From the NCBI GenBank assembly GCA_900539695.1, contig UQDG01000022.1, forward strand, positions 1-38,842: a stretch of 38,842 bases of DNA, in the 5' to 3' direction. Positions 15,277 through 24,215 of the stretch are shown here, in pieces; position 1 is the first letter of the stretch, and every line of letters begins with the position of its first letter. Below the pieces are notes generated by a model. That model had not been told where the DNA came from. It saw nothing but the letters and a program-made list of their open reading frames with translations, and searched no databases. The position numbers and the translations under genes were made by a program. This DNA is from an uncultured Oscillospiraceae bacterium. Lineage in GTDB: Bacteria > Bacillota > Clostridia > Oscillospirales > Ruminococcaceae.

Positions 15277-16668
15277 TTATGCGTTTTCTTCTTCCGGCTT
15301 CCAGATCACCCAGGTCACAGCGAATGCGACACCGAAAGCAATGAGCATGGCGATGATGTACTGCAGCGGCATATGCAGGTGCAGCAGGATACCGAAGATG
15401 CCGGTCACGCCGGTGCCGGTGGCACCCAGGCCCACGATGCTGGCGTACAGCGCGCCGCAGGCACCGCCCGCCAGGCCGCCGATAAAGGGCTTGAAGTAGC
15501 GCAGGTTGACGCCGAAGATGGCGGGCTCGGTGATGCCCATGCAGGCAGACAATGCGGAGGGCAGAGCCATGGACTTGACCTTGGCGTTCTTGCTCTTGAG
15601 GGCGACGGCCAGAGCGGCACCGCCCTGGGCCACGTTGGCAGCGCTGGCCAGGGGCAGCCAGTAGGTGTAGCCGAACTTAGCCAGCTGGCCGACATCGATC
15701 AGGGTGTACATGTGGTGGATACCGGCCACAACGGTGATGGCATACAGACCGCCCATAACAAAGGAACCAATGCCGTAGGGCAGCTGGATCAGAGCCTGCA
15801 CGCCGTTGATGATGCCGTCCTCCACAGTGGTGAAGATGGGTCCGATGACAGCCAGGGTCAGGTAGCCGGTGACAAAGACCGAGACCAGCGGGGTGACGAA
15901 CAGATCAAACATGGCGGGCACGACCTTGTGCAGCCGCTTTTCGATCTGGGACATGAGCCAGACAGCGATGATGACCGGGATGACGTGGCCCTGATAGCCC
16001 ACCAGCGGGATGGAATACAGCCCGCCGAACACCGGCTGGTAGGTCTGCACGCCCTCGGACGCAACGGTCCAGGCGTTTTGCAGGTTGGGGTGGATCATGA
16101 TCATGCCGATGACCGCGCCCAGGAACGGGTTGCCGCCGAAGACTTTCGCGGCGGAGAAGGCAATGAGGATGGGCAGGAAAGTGTACGCCGTGTTGGAGAA
16201 CAGCTGGGCGAACACGTAGAGGGAGCCGGAAGTATCGATGTTGACGAAGCCGTTGTTGACCATGAAGTTCAGCGCTTCCATGATGCCCATCAGGAAGCCG
16301 GAGGCCACGATGGCGGGGATGATGGGCACGAAGATGTCGCCCAGTGTCTTGATGGCCTGCTGGTACCAAGGGGCTTTGGCTGCGGCTGCCTGCTTGACTT
16401 CCTCTTTGGTAGCAGCGCCGATGCCGGCCAGAGCGGTGAACTCATCGTAGACTTTGTTTACCGTGCCGGTGCCGAAGATGATCTGCAGCTGACCCTGGGC
16501 CTCAAAGACGCCCTTGGCCCCCTCGGCGTTCTCGAGGGCCTTTTTGTCCACCTTGTCGTTGTCCGCAATGACCAGGCGCAGGCGGGTTGCGCAGTGGGCT
16601 GCCGATACGATGTTGGACGCGCCGCCGATGGCATCCAGTACCTGTTGTGCCGCGTGTTTGTAATCCAT
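15277..16668 (-). CDS. scrA: PTS sucrose transporter subunit EIIBC
   Basis: A 463-residue fused EIIB-EIIC permease that takes up sucrose as sucrose-6-phosphate. The EIIB domain (1-90) has the phosphorylated cysteine in SAAHCATRLRL at Cys26. A linker leads to the EIIC domain, with about ten membrane segments and the family motifs GIHHMYTLIDVGQLAKFG and GITEPAIFGVNLRY. No EIIA domain is attached, so phosphate must come from a separate EIIA protein. The start is placed at 16668 (MDYKHAAQQ) rather than further upstream because an AAGGAG site lies 8 bases before it and EIIB domains begin this way. The gene sits behind an operator-promoter region controlled, by inference, by ScrR. Trehalose or beta-glucoside specificity is the alternative, but GH32 and fructokinase neighbours argue for sucrose. 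Confidence 0.92.
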   Translation of the reverse strand: MDYKHAAQQVLDAIGGASNIVSAAHCATRLRLVIADNDKVDKKALENAEGAKGVFEAQGQLQIIFGTGTVNKVYDEFTALAGIGAATKEEVKQAAAAKAPWYQQAIKTLGDIFVPIIPAIVASGFLMGIMEALNFMVNNGFVNIDTSGSLYVFAQLFSNTAYTFLPILIAFSAAKVFGGNPFLGAVIGMIMIHPNLQNAWTVASEGVQTYQPVFGGLYSIPLVGYQGHVIPVIIAVWLMSQIEKRLHKVVPAMFDLFVTPLVSVFVTGYLTLAVIGPIFTTVEDGIINGVQALIQLPYGIGSFVMGGLYAITVVAGIHHMYTLIDVGQLAKFGYTYWLPLASAANVAQGGAALAVALKSKNAKVKSMALPSALSACMGITEPAIFGVNLRYFKPFIGGLAGGACGALYASIVGLGATGTGVTGIFGILLHLHMPLQYIIAMLIAFGVAFAVTWVIWKPEEENA

Positions 16669-16706
16669 GAAAATCGCTCCTTCTATAAGATGTGAGGCAG
16701 AGGACT

Positions 16707-16722
16707 GTGAAATCAATTTCAT
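16707..16722. promoter_or_regulatory. Putative ScrR operator O1
   Basis: GTGAAATC-AATTTCAT is a near-palindrome with LacI-family half-site GTGAAATC. It lies just downstream of a TATAAT box, where a bound repressor would block transcription of scrA. Confidence 0.6.
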
Positions 16723-16733
16723 CTGACGAGTAT

Positions 16734-16739
16734 ATTATA
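16734..16739 (-). promoter_or_regulatory. Probable -10 box of scrA
   Basis: TATAAT on the minus strand, 65 bp before the scrA start. No good -35 hexamer is found at 17 bp (TAGAAA). The promoter may be weak or assisted. Confidence 0.5.
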
Positions 16740-16791
16740 GTTGATGGGACGGTAGATTTCTATTCGCCAAGTGACACAATTTAGCTTGGAT

Positions 16792-16807
16792 GTGTTATCG
16801 ATTTCAC
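16792..16807. promoter_or_regulatory. Putative ScrR operator O2
   Basis: GTGTTATC-GATTTCAC has a central CG and shares the half-site GATTTCAC with O1 (GTGAAATC in the other arm there). The spacing of 85 bp between O1 and O2 centres is compatible with looping by a tetramer. Confidence 0.55.
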
Positions 16808-16858
16808 ACAGTTTCACATGGGTATTTGGTACTTTGCACAAAAACGGGGTACATCTTT

Positions 16859-17875
16859 TTACAGCGCCCAAATATTTTCATCGGCGTTTTCATCACCGGT
16901 GGAAGCGCGGCATTTCAGCTCCCAGCCCAGTTCCAGCTCCCGCGGGCGGGCATGGGGATCGGCCAGCTGGTCCAGCAGCAGGCGGGCGGCCTTGTCCCCT
17001 GCCGTGCGGTAATGCAGGTGTGCACTGGTCAGCGGCACGTAGGCCACCCGGCCCGCACGGCTGTCGCCGACGGAGGCCACCATCACATCCTCGGGCACAC
17101 GCAGGCCCTGGCTGCGGCAGTACTGGATGGCACCGATGGCGATGGTATCCGTGGCGCAGAACAGCGCGTTGATCTCCCCCGCCCGCTCGAACAGCTGGCG
17201 GGCCTGCTCGTAGCCGGACTCCATGTTGAACTTGGCCACACTGATGCGCTGGGCGCGGGGCATTAAGCCGGCATCCCGCAGGGCGGCTTCGTACCCGGCG
17301 CGGCGGGCCTGGCCTACGGCCTTATCCAACATGGTAGCGCCCAAAAAGCCCGGCAGGCGGCGGCCTTTTTCCAACATGCGAGCGGTGGCGGCGCGGGCCG
17401 CACCGAAATCATCGTGATACACGCAGCTGTAGCCGGGGTGCTGCTGCCCCAGGATGACCACAGGAATTTTTAAGCTTTCCAGCACAGCTTCGTGCTCCGG
17501 CGTAAAGATGGACGCAATCAAAATAATGCCGTCCACCGCGTCGTGGCGCAGCATGTCCATGGCCCGCACCTCGCGGGTGTTGTCGTTGGCGGTGTTCACC
17601 AGCAGCAGCTGGTAGCCCTGCTCGTCCAGCACACGGCTGATGCCCTCGACCATGCGGGCACAGCTTTCACTGCTGAGTTTGGGCAGGATGACACCAATCT
17701 GTTTGGTGCGGCGGGTGCGCATCATCTGGGCCTGCATGCTGGGGCGGTAGCCGGTCTCCTCCACCGCTTTGGCGATGGCGGCTTTTTTCTCGGCGCTGAG
17801 GTAGCCGCCGTTGAAAAACCGGCTGACCGCCGCCTTGGACACACCTGCGTAGGCAGCAAATTCGGTGATATTCAT
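16859..17875 (-). CDS. scrR: LacI-family regulator of the sucrose operon
   Basis: A 338-residue LacI/GalR repressor. The N-terminal helix-turn-helix MNITEFAAYAGVSKAAVSRFFNGGYLSAEKKAAI is followed by the hinge segment YRPSMQAQMMRTRRTKQIGVILP (about 43-65). The rest is a periplasmic-binding-protein-like effector domain (IPVVILGQQHPG, ALFCATDTIAIGAIQYCRSQGLRVPEDVMVASVGDS). It is located directly upstream of scrA, with putative operators in the scrA promoter region and a matching half-site beside its own -10, so it probably represses both. The inducer is likely sucrose, sucrose-6-phosphate or fructose; this is inference. Confidence 0.9.
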   Translation of the reverse strand: MNITEFAAYAGVSKAAVSRFFNGGYLSAEKKAAIAKAVEETGYRPSMQAQMMRTRRTKQIGVILPKLSSESCARMVEGISRVLDEQGYQLLLVNTANDNTREVRAMDMLRHDAVDGIILIASIFTPEHEAVLESLKIPVVILGQQHPGYSCVYHDDFGAARAATARMLEKGRRLPGFLGATMLDKAVGQARRAGYEAALRDAGLMPRAQRISVAKFNMESGYEQARQLFERAGEINALFCATDTIAIGAIQYCRSQGLRVPEDVMVASVGDSRAGRVAYVPLTSAHLHYRTAGDKAARLLLDQLADPHARPRELELGWELKCRASTGDENADENIWAL

Positions 17876-17897
17876 GGGTAAGCCCCCTTTGTGGTAT

Positions 17898-17933
17898 TGA
17901 TTTCAGTATAGTGCGGGCAGGGATCTTTGTAAA
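17898..17933 (-). promoter_or_regulatory. scrR promoter with an overlapping operator half-site
   Basis: Minus-strand TTTACA (17928-17933), 17-bp spacer, TATACT (17905-17910). The half-site GATTTCA (17899-17905, plus strand) touches the -10 box and matches the half-sites of O1 and O2, suggesting autoregulation. Confidence 0.6.
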
Positions 17934-17949
17934 GCCTGCCGCTCTTTCC

Positions 17950-18119
17950 GGCTCCCTCTGCGAGACAGACTCCCCCGATACAGGGGAGGTGGCACGAAGT
18001 GCCAGAGGGGGAGCGCGATCACCGAAGGTGACTGAGGGAGAGACAAACAAATTAGCACCTACTAAATCGAAGGATCTCTCCCCCTCCTGCTTCGCGGAAG
18101 CCCCCTCTCAAAGGGGGGC
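17950..18119. repeat. Composite palindromic repeat, GAA-loop family, copy R4
   Basis: About 170 bp between carB and scrR, in the same orientation as R3 and nearly identical to it at the left end. The third hairpin is TCACC-GAA-GGTGA (18019-18031): its stem sequence differs from R3 but base pairing is kept. The right half ends in GCTTCGCGG and CCCCCTCTCAAAGGGGGG hairpins. Confidence 0.84.
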
Positions 18120-18132
18120 ATTCCTGCAACAC

Positions 18133-18161
18133 AAAAAACCGCACCCCTGCGGATGCGGTTT
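18133..18161 (-). terminator. Terminator of the pyrE-carA-carB operon
   Basis: AAACCGCA (18136-18143) pairs with TGCGGTTT (18154-18161), with TTTTTT following on the minus strand. It lies 12 bases beyond the carB stop. Confidence 0.85.
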
Positions 18162-18172
18162 GCGGATCTATT

Positions 18173-21100
18173 TTATTCCCCTTTGGCGGCTTCACGGTGG
18201 AGGTGGGCGATGTCCACCAGTTCCATCTGGCTGATGTCATGGTCGCCGCGCAGGGCGTCCACCAGCACGCGGGCGGTATCCATGGCGGTGATGCAGGGGA
18301 TGGACAGCTCGGTGGCCTTGCGGCGGAACTTGACCGAATCACGGTGCGGGTCGCGGCCATGGGGGCTGGTGGAGATGATGTAATCCACCAGGCCGCTTTC
18401 CAGCAGGTCGATCATATTCGGGCGGGCGCCGCTCATCTGGCGCACCACACTGCAGGGGATCATCTGGCTGTTCAGATAGCGGGCCGTCTCGGCGGTGCCG
18501 TAAATCTTGTAGCCGTAGTCATGCAGCTTCCAGGCCAGTTCGGCAGCTTCGGGCTTGTCGCTGTCCTTGACGGACACGATGCAGCAGGAGCCGGGACCGG
18601 GCACCTTGAACTGATAACCGGCAGCCACCAGGCCCTTCATCATGGCCTCGTGGAAGGTGGGGGCAATGCCCAGCACCTCGCCGGTGGACTTCATCTCGGG
18701 GCCCAGCATGGTGTCCACGCCGTGCAGCTTCAGGAAGCTGTAGACGGGCACCTTGACAGCGTAGTAGGGGCTCTTGCCGTTACGCCACAGGCCGGTGCCG
18801 TAGCCCATATCCTTCAGCTTTTCTCCCAGGGTGCAGCGCACGGCCAGATCGACCATCGGCACACCGGTGACTTTGGAGATGTAGGGCACGGTACGGGAGG
18901 AACGGGGGTTGACCTCGATAACATAGACATGGTCGTTCTGCACAGCGTACTGCACGTTGACCAGGCCGACGACTTTCAGCTCGCGGGCAAAGCGGCCGGT
19001 GTAATCCACCAGCGTATCAATGACCTTCTGGCTGAAGGTGTAGGGCGGGTAGACGCAGATGGAGTCGCCGGAGTGTACACCGGTGCGCTCGACCTGCTGC
19101 ATGATACCGGGCACGAGGTAATCGGTGCCGTCGCAGATAGCGTCGACCTCGCACTCGGTGCCCAGGATGTACTTATCCATCAGCACCGGGTGGCTCATGT
19201 CCACATGCTTGGTGATAACGCCCATGTACTCGGTGACGTCGGCAGAGTTGTAGGCCACGATCATGTTCTGGCCGCCCAGCACGTAGGAGGGGCGCATCAG
19301 TACGGGGTAGCCGACTTCCTGCGCGGCCTGCAGGGCTTCTTCCAGCGTAAAGACGGTGCGGCCCTCGGGGCGGGGGATGCCGCAGCGCTCCAGCAGTTCA
19401 TCAAAGCGTTCGCGGTCCTCGGCTTCGTCGATGGCGTCCGCCGGGGTGCCCAGGATAGGCAGGCCGATCTCGTCCATATGCTTGGCAAGCTTGATGGCGG
19501 TCTGGCCGCCGAACTGCACCAGGCAGCCGTCCGGCTTCTCGGTCTCAATGATCTGGTCGACGCTCTCGGGGTTCAGCGGGTCAAAGTAGAGGCGGTCGCC
19601 GGTGTCAAAATCGGTGGAAACGGTCTCGGGGTTGTTGTTGACCAGTACTGCCTCACAGCCGTGGTTTTTCAGCGTCCAGACGGCGTGGACCGAGCAGTAG
19701 TCAAACTCAATGCCCTGGCCGATACGGATGGGGCCAGAGCCAAAGACCAGCACCTTCTTCTTTTTGGGGTCGCTGCGCTCAGCAATAAACTGCTTGGCTT
19801 CGTTGTCCTCGTCGAAGGTGGAGTAGAAATAGGGCGTCTTGGCGGCAAATTCCGCAGCGCAGGTATCGACCATCTTGAACGCTGCAGCGGGGTGTTCGGG
19901 CAGGGTGTCCACACCGGCCAGGCGCTTGATGGTCTTATCCAGGAAGCCGAACTTCTTGGCGCTCAGGTACTTTTCAGTCGTCAGTTCGCCGTTTTTCAGG
20001 CCCATCTCGATGTCAGCCAAATGCTGCATCTTATCCAGGAACCACCAGTCGATCTTGGTGATGTCGTAGATAGTCTCGTGGGGCACGCCGCGCTTGAGGG
20101 CCTCGTAGACGCAGAAAGCGCGCTCGGAATCCTGCACGTGCAGATGCTCGATAACTTCCTCGGTGGAGAGCTTCTCGAAGTCGGGCAGGGTCAGGGTGTC
20201 CAGGCCCAGCTCGGTGGAGGAGACTGCCTTCATCATGGCGTGCTCGAAGTTGTTGCCGATGGCCATGACCTCGCCGGTCGCCATCATCTGGGTGCCTAGG
20301 GACTTATCAGCATAGACGAACTTATCAAAGGGCCACTTCGGGTATTTGACGACGACATAGTCCAGCGCGGGCTCAAAGCAGGCGCAGGTCTCGCCGGTAA
20401 CATCGTTGGTGATCTCGTCCAGGGTGTATCCCAGGGCGATCTTGGTAGCTACCTTGGCAATGGGATAGCCGGTGGCCTTGGATGCCAGCGCCGAGGAACG
20501 GGACACACGGGGGTTGACCTCGATGACGGCGTACTCAAAGCTGTCGGGCTTTAAGGCAAACTGGCAGTTGCAGCCGCCCTCGATACCCAGCTCGGTAATA
20601 ATATCCAGCGCGGCGGTACGCAGCATCTGGTACTCTTTATCGGAGAGGGTCTGGCTGGGGGCCACGACGATGGAGTCGCCGGTGTGGATGCCGACGGGGT
20701 CCAGGTTCTCCATGTTGCAGACGGTGATGACGTTGCCCTTGGAGTCACGCATGACCTCGTACTCGATCTCCTTCCAGCCGGAGATGCACTTTTCCACCAG
20801 AATCTGGTGAATGGGGGAAAGACGCAGGCCGTTCGTGGCGATCTCATGCAGTTTTTCCCGGTCCTCGCAGATGCCGCCGCCGGTGCCGCCCATGGTAAAG
20901 GCGGGGCGCACGATGACGGGGTAGCCGATGACCTCGGCAAAGTCCAGCGCGTCGTCCAGGTCCTCTACGACCTTGGAGGGGATGATGGGCTGGTGCAGCT
21001 TTTCCATCGTATCCTTGAACAGCTGGCGGTCCTCGGCGCGGTCGATGGTATCGGGCTTGCAGGCCAGCAGGCGCACGCCGCTGCGGTCCAAAAAGCCGTT

Positions 21101-21412
21101 GCGGGCCAGTTCCATGCTGAGGTTCAGGCCCATCTGGCCGCCCAGGTTGGGCAGGATGGCATCGGGCTTTTCCTTTTCGATGATGCGCTCCACGACCTCG
21201 GCGGTCAGCGGCTCGATATAGACATGATCGGCAATGTCGGGGTCGGTCATGATGGTAGCGGGGTTCGAGTTGACCAGCACGGTCTCGACACCCTCGGATT
21301 TCAGGGCACGGCAGGCCTGGGTGCCGGAATAGTCAAACTCCGCCGCCTGGCCGATGATGATGGGGCCGGAACCGATGACCAGCACCTTTTTGATACGCGG
21401 GTCCTTAGGCAT
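18173..21412 (-). CDS. carB: Carbamoyl-phosphate synthase large subunit
   Basis: A 1079-residue enzyme that makes carbamoyl phosphate from bicarbonate, two ATP and ammonia tunnelled from CarA, feeding pyrimidine and arginine synthesis. It begins MPKDPRIKKVLVIGSGPIIIGQAAEFDYSG. Two homologous ATP-grasp halves are visible: the first with RPAFTMGGTGGGI (about 170) and EVNPRVSRSSALASKATG (about 300), the second beginning at VLVFGSGPIRIGQGIEFDYC (about 555) with RPSYVLGGQNMIV and EVNPRSSRTVPYISKVTG. The C-terminal 140 residues form the MGS-like allosteric domain, where UMP and ornithine bind in the E. coli enzyme. Length is typical. Its ATG overlaps the carA stop by 8 bases, indicating coupled translation. 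Confidence 0.97.
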   Translation of the reverse strand: MPKDPRIKKVLVIGSGPIIIGQAAEFDYSGTQACRALKSEGVETVLVNSNPATIMTDPDIADHVYIEPLTAEVVERIIEKEKPDAILPNLGGQMGLNLSMELARNGFLDRSGVRLLACKPDTIDRAEDRQLFKDTMEKLHQPIIPSKVVEDLDDALDFAEVIGYPVIVRPAFTMGGTGGGICEDREKLHEIATNGLRLSPIHQILVEKCISGWKEIEYEVMRDSKGNVITVCNMENLDPVGIHTGDSIVVAPSQTLSDKEYQMLRTAALDIITELGIEGGCNCQFALKPDSFEYAVIEVNPRVSRSSALASKATGYPIAKVATKIALGYTLDEITNDVTGETCACFEPALDYVVVKYPKWPFDKFVYADKSLGTQMMATGEVMAIGNNFEHAMMKAVSSTELGLDTLTLPDFEKLSTEEVIEHLHVQDSERAFCVYEALKRGVPHETIYDITKIDWWFLDKMQHLADIEMGLKNGELTTEKYLSAKKFGFLDKTIKRLAGVDTLPEHPAAAFKMVDTCAAEFAAKTPYFYSTFDEDNEAKQFIAERSDPKKKKVLVFGSGPIRIGQGIEFDYCSVHAVWTLKNHGCEAVLVNNNPETVSTDFDTGDRLYFDPLNPESVDQIIETEKPDGCLVQFGGQTAIKLAKHMDEIGLPILGTPADAIDEAEDRERFDELLERCGIPRPEGRTVFTLEEALQAAQEVGYPVLMRPSYVLGGQNMIVAYNSADVTEYMGVITKHVDMSHPVLMDKYILGTECEVDAICDGTDYLVPGIMQQVERTGVHSGDSICVYPPYTFSQKVIDTLVDYTGRFARELKVVGLVNVQYAVQNDHVYVIEVNPRSSRTVPYISKVTGVPMVDLAVRCTLGEKLKDMGYGTGLWRNGKSPYYAVKVPVYSFLKLHGVDTMLGPEMKSTGEVLGIAPTFHEAMMKGLVAAGYQFKVPGPGSCCIVSVKDSDKPEAAELAWKLHDYGYKIYGTAETARYLNSQMIPCSVVRQMSGARPNMIDLLESGLVDYIISTSPHGRDPHRDSVKFRRKATELSIPCITAMDTARVLVDALRGDHDISQMELVDIAHLHREAAKGE

Positions 21413-22535
21413 CGGCGATCACTCCTTTCGCTGCCAGCATACGGCTGACAAATTCATCAAACAGAAATTCGGTATCCTTGGGGCCGCCGTTGGCTTCGGG
21501 GTGGAACTGGACGGTGAAGCAGTTCCACTGGAAGTAGTCCACGCCCTCGCAGGTGCCGTCGTTGGCATTCACATAGCTGACCTGTCCCACATCGGCGGGC
21601 AGGGTCTCGCTTTCCACGGCGTAACCGTGGTTCTGGCTGGTGATGAAGGTGCGGGCTTTGCCGGCATGGGTAACAGGCTGGTTCGCGCCGCGGTGGCCAT
21701 ACTTCAGCTTGCAGGTGTGGGCACCGGCAGCCAGAGCGGTGAGCTGGTGGCCCAGGCAGATGCCGAAGGTGGGGATGCCGGTGGAGAGCATTTTGCGGAT
21801 GTTGGCGATGATCTCCACATTCTCGGCCGGGTCGCCGGGGCCGTTGGAGAGCATCAGGCCGTCCGGGTGCAGCTCGGCCAGCTGGGCGGCGGTGGTGGTG
21901 CCAGGCAGCACGGTCACGCGGCAGCCACGCTTTTGCAGGCAGCGCACGATGTTATTTTTGCAGCCCAGGTCCAGCAGGGCCACATGCAGCGGGGTATCAC
22001 CCCACTCCCCTGCCTCGGTGGGTTCGTAAGTCTTGGCCTCCCGGCAAGTAACGGTCTTAACCGCGTCGACCACCGCGTAGGCGGCGATCTGAGGCAGCAG
22101 GGCGGCTTTCTTCTCCGGCTCGGCATCGGGGTCGAACTCGGTGGTGATAGCACCGTTCATAACGCCGCTTTCCCGCAGGGTGCGGGTCAGGCTGCGGGTA
22201 TCGATGCCCTCAATGCCGATGATGCCGTTTTCTTTTAAGAAAGTATCCAGCGTTTTTTCGCTGCGGAAGTTGGAGGGAGTCTTGCATGCTTCGCGCACGA
22301 TGTAACCCTTGGCCCAGATCTTGCCGCTCTCGACATCCTGGCTGTTCATGCCGTAGTTGCCGATGAGGGGGTAGGTCTGGGTGATGATCTGGCCGTAGTA
22401 GCTGGGGTCGGTAAGGGTCTCCTCAAAGCCGACCATGCCGGTGGCGAAGACTACCTCGCCGATGGTGGTGCCGGGGCAGCCCACGCTGACGCCGCGGAAC
22501 ACCCGGCCGTTTGCCAATATCAGATATGCCTGCAT
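21405..22535 (-). CDS. carA: Carbamoyl-phosphate synthase small (glutaminase) subunit
   Basis: A 376-residue glutamine amidotransferase subunit that hydrolyses glutamine and passes ammonia to CarB. The N-terminal CarA-specific domain (1-150) includes FATGMVGFEETLTDPSY-like sequence (VVFATGMVGFEETLTDPSYYGQI). The class I amidotransferase domain has the nucleophile Cys260 in FGICLGHQ, the GHRGANQPV block at about 280-288, and the catalytic His in FHPEANGGP near 350. It is second in the pyrE-carA-carB unit, 16 bases after pyrE and overlapping carB. Confidence 0.97.
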   Translation of the reverse strand: MQAYLILANGRVFRGVSVGCPGTTIGEVVFATGMVGFEETLTDPSYYGQIITQTYPLIGNYGMNSQDVESGKIWAKGYIVREACKTPSNFRSEKTLDTFLKENGIIGIEGIDTRSLTRTLRESGVMNGAITTEFDPDAEPEKKAALLPQIAAYAVVDAVKTVTCREAKTYEPTEAGEWGDTPLHVALLDLGCKNNIVRCLQKRGCRVTVLPGTTTAAQLAELHPDGLMLSNGPGDPAENVEIIANIRKMLSTGIPTFGICLGHQLTALAAGAHTCKLKYGHRGANQPVTHAGKARTFITSQNHGYAVESETLPADVGQVSYVNANDGTCEGVDYFQWNCFTVQFHPEANGGPKDTEFLFDEFVSRMLAAKGVIADA

Positions 22536-22551
22536 AATTAGCCTCTCTTTT

Positions 22552-23148
22552 TTACAGCGTCTGCTTTGCCTGCTCTTTCATTTTGCGGCTGCCCAGGTGT
22601 ACCAGGGGCAGCTTGCCCTCCTTGCAGATGGGGCACTCTTCAGGGGCGTAGTTGGGCAGATCCAGCTTGAGGGCGCTGGCCACGATGTGGATCGGGGACG
22701 GAGCCTCGGCGCGGGTACGGTCGACCACGCAGGCGATGCCCAGGCAGACGCCGCCGGCCTCCTCGATGACGCGCTTGGTCTCCAGGCTGGAGACGCCGGT
22801 GGTGACAACGTCCTCGGCGATGACGCAGCGCTCACCGGGATGGATGCGGAACCGCTTCAGGGTCATGACGTTATCCACACGCTCGGTGAAGATGGCGCGC
22901 TTGCCCAGCTGGCGGCCCAGCTCGTAAGCGTAGACAATGCCGCCCATGGCAGGGCCGACCACAACGTCGACATTCAGCTCCTTCAGCTTCTCGGCGACCG
23001 GGGCCATGACCTCGGCAGCCTTATCGGGATACTGCTGCAGGAATGCCATCTGGCAATATGCGCCGGAATGGCGGCCGGACGACAGCAGGAAGTGCCCCTC
23101 CAAAAATGCTTCACATTCCTTTAAAACTTCCAGTGCTTCTCTTGCCAT
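22552..23148 (-). CDS. pyrE: Orotate phosphoribosyltransferase
   Basis: A 198-residue enzyme that joins orotate to PRPP to give orotidine 5'-phosphate. The PRPP-binding motif is VIAEDVVTTGVSSLE (about 110-124), and VVVGPAMGGIVYAYELGRQLG precedes it. The C-terminal extension contains CPICKEG, a possible half metal site that is common in clostridial PyrE but not part of the catalytic core. It is the first gene of its unit, with an AGGAGGAA site and its own promoter, apart from the pyrCFKD unit. Confidence 0.93.
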   Translation of the reverse strand: MAREALEVLKECEAFLEGHFLLSSGRHSGAYCQMAFLQQYPDKAAEVMAPVAEKLKELNVDVVVGPAMGGIVYAYELGRQLGKRAIFTERVDNVMTLKRFRIHPGERCVIAEDVVTTGVSSLETKRVIEEAGGVCLGIACVVDRTRAEAPSPIHIVASALKLDLPNYAPEECPICKEGKLPLVHLGSRKMKEQAKQTL

Positions 23149-23178
23149 GATACTTTCCTCCTGTATAATTTTCAGCTT

Positions 23179-23207
23179 ATTGTAGCATATTATGTATATT
23201 TTTGCAA
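23179..23207 (-). promoter_or_regulatory. Promoter of pyrE-carA-carB
   Basis: Minus-strand TTGCAA (23202-23207), 17-bp spacer, TACAAT (23179-23184). The start codon is only about 30 bp downstream, so no attenuation leader of the kind seen before pyrC fits here. Confidence 0.75.
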
Positions 23208-23255
23208 TACGGTTGTATATCTATTTTGTATGGCACGATGGGGATACCACGATGT

Positions 23256-23287
23256 TGTAGGGGCGAATGCGAGCATCGACCCCTACA
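23256..23287. repeat. Short TGTAGGGGCG-type inverted repeat between pyrD and pyrE
   Basis: TGTAGGGGCGAATGC and GAGCATCGACCCCTACA form an imperfect inverted repeat whose ends match the elements at 28165-28316. It lies just after the pyrD stop and upstream of the pyrE promoter. Confidence 0.65.
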
Positions 23288-23306
23288 GCGAGGTTCTTAC
23301 TTTCCC

Positions 23307-24215
23307 TTACCCTCTCGCGCACCCTCTGATCTCATCCAGCGTCTTGACGCCGTGTGCGTCCATCCACTGGGCAATCTCGGCGGTGATGCGGGTGCAGGCT
23401 TTCGGGTCCAGGAAATTCGCCGTACCCACCTGTACAGCCGCGGCACCAGCCATGATGAACTCCAGCGCATCGCGGCCGGTCAGGATGCCGCCCAGCCCCA
23501 CCACGGGGATGCTGACAGCACCCACAGCCTGCCACACCATGCGCAGGGCGATGGGCCGCACCGCCGGGCCGGACAGGCCCGCGAAGGTGTTGTTGAACAC
23601 CGGGCGGCGCTTTTCCAGATCAATGGCGCAGGCCTGGAAGGTATTGCACAGGCTGATGGCATCGGCACCGGCGGCCTCGACCGCCTTGCACATCTCAGGG
23701 ATGCTCTCGGCCTGGGGGCTGAGCTTGACGATCAGCGGCACGGTGCAGACCTTGCGCACCGCGCTGACCACCTCGCTGGCGTCGGCCGCGCGGATACCGA
23801 AGGCAAGACCGCCCTGCTTGACGTTGGGGCAGCTGATATTCAGCTCGATAAAATCCACACCGGCGGCGCAGAGCATGGCCACGCCCTCGATGTTTTCCTC
23901 AATGGTATGGCCGCCCAGGTTGGCCCAGACGGTGGTGCCGCACTGGCGCATAGCGGGCAGTTCGTGGTCGATGAAATGCTGCACACCGGGGTTCTGCAGG
24001 CCGATGGAGTTCATCAGGCCGGAGGGCGTCTCGTACAGGCGCTCGCCCTCGTTGCCGGGCTGACCGTTCAGGGTCAGGCCCTTGCCGGAGATGCCGCCCA
24101 GCAGGCGCAGGTCCTCGATGTCGGCATACTCCGGGCCGAAGCCGAAGGTGCCGGAGGCGGCGACGACCGGGCCGGCCAGCCGCTTGCCGAGGAAATCAAC
24201 ATGCAGGTCTGCCAT
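23307..24215 (-). CDS. pyrD: Dihydroorotate dehydrogenase, class 1B catalytic subunit
   Basis: A 302-residue FMN enzyme that oxidises dihydroorotate to orotate. The catalytic base is Cys129 in FIELNISCPN, which marks class 1 enzymes. FMN-binding parts include ASGTFGFG (20-27), SGKGLTLN (43-50), and the C-terminal GLGGILTGRDALEFIMAGAAAVQVGT. The adjacent PyrK makes this the heterotetrameric, NAD-linked class 1B form. Its start codon overlaps the pyrK stop by one base (TGATG). Nothing looks damaged. Confidence 0.95.
   Translation of the reverse strand: MADLHVDFLGKRLAGPVVAASGTFGFGPEYADIEDLRLLGGISGKGLTLNGQPGNEGERLYETPSGLMNSIGLQNPGVQHFIDHELPAMRQCGTTVWANLGGHTIEENIEGVAMLCAAGVDFIELNISCPNVKQGGLAFGIRAADASEVVSAVRKVCTVPLIVKLSPQAESIPEMCKAVEAAGADAISLCNTFQACAIDLEKRRPVFNNTFAGLSGPAVRPIALRMVWQAVGAVSIPVVGLGGILTGRDALEFIMAGAAAVQVGTANFLDPKACTRITAEIAQWMDAHGVKTLDEIRGCARG

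Noticed and set aside
18197..20299. 700-codon plus-strand open frame opposite carB
   Set aside because: Antisense shadow of the carbamoyl-phosphate synthase gene.
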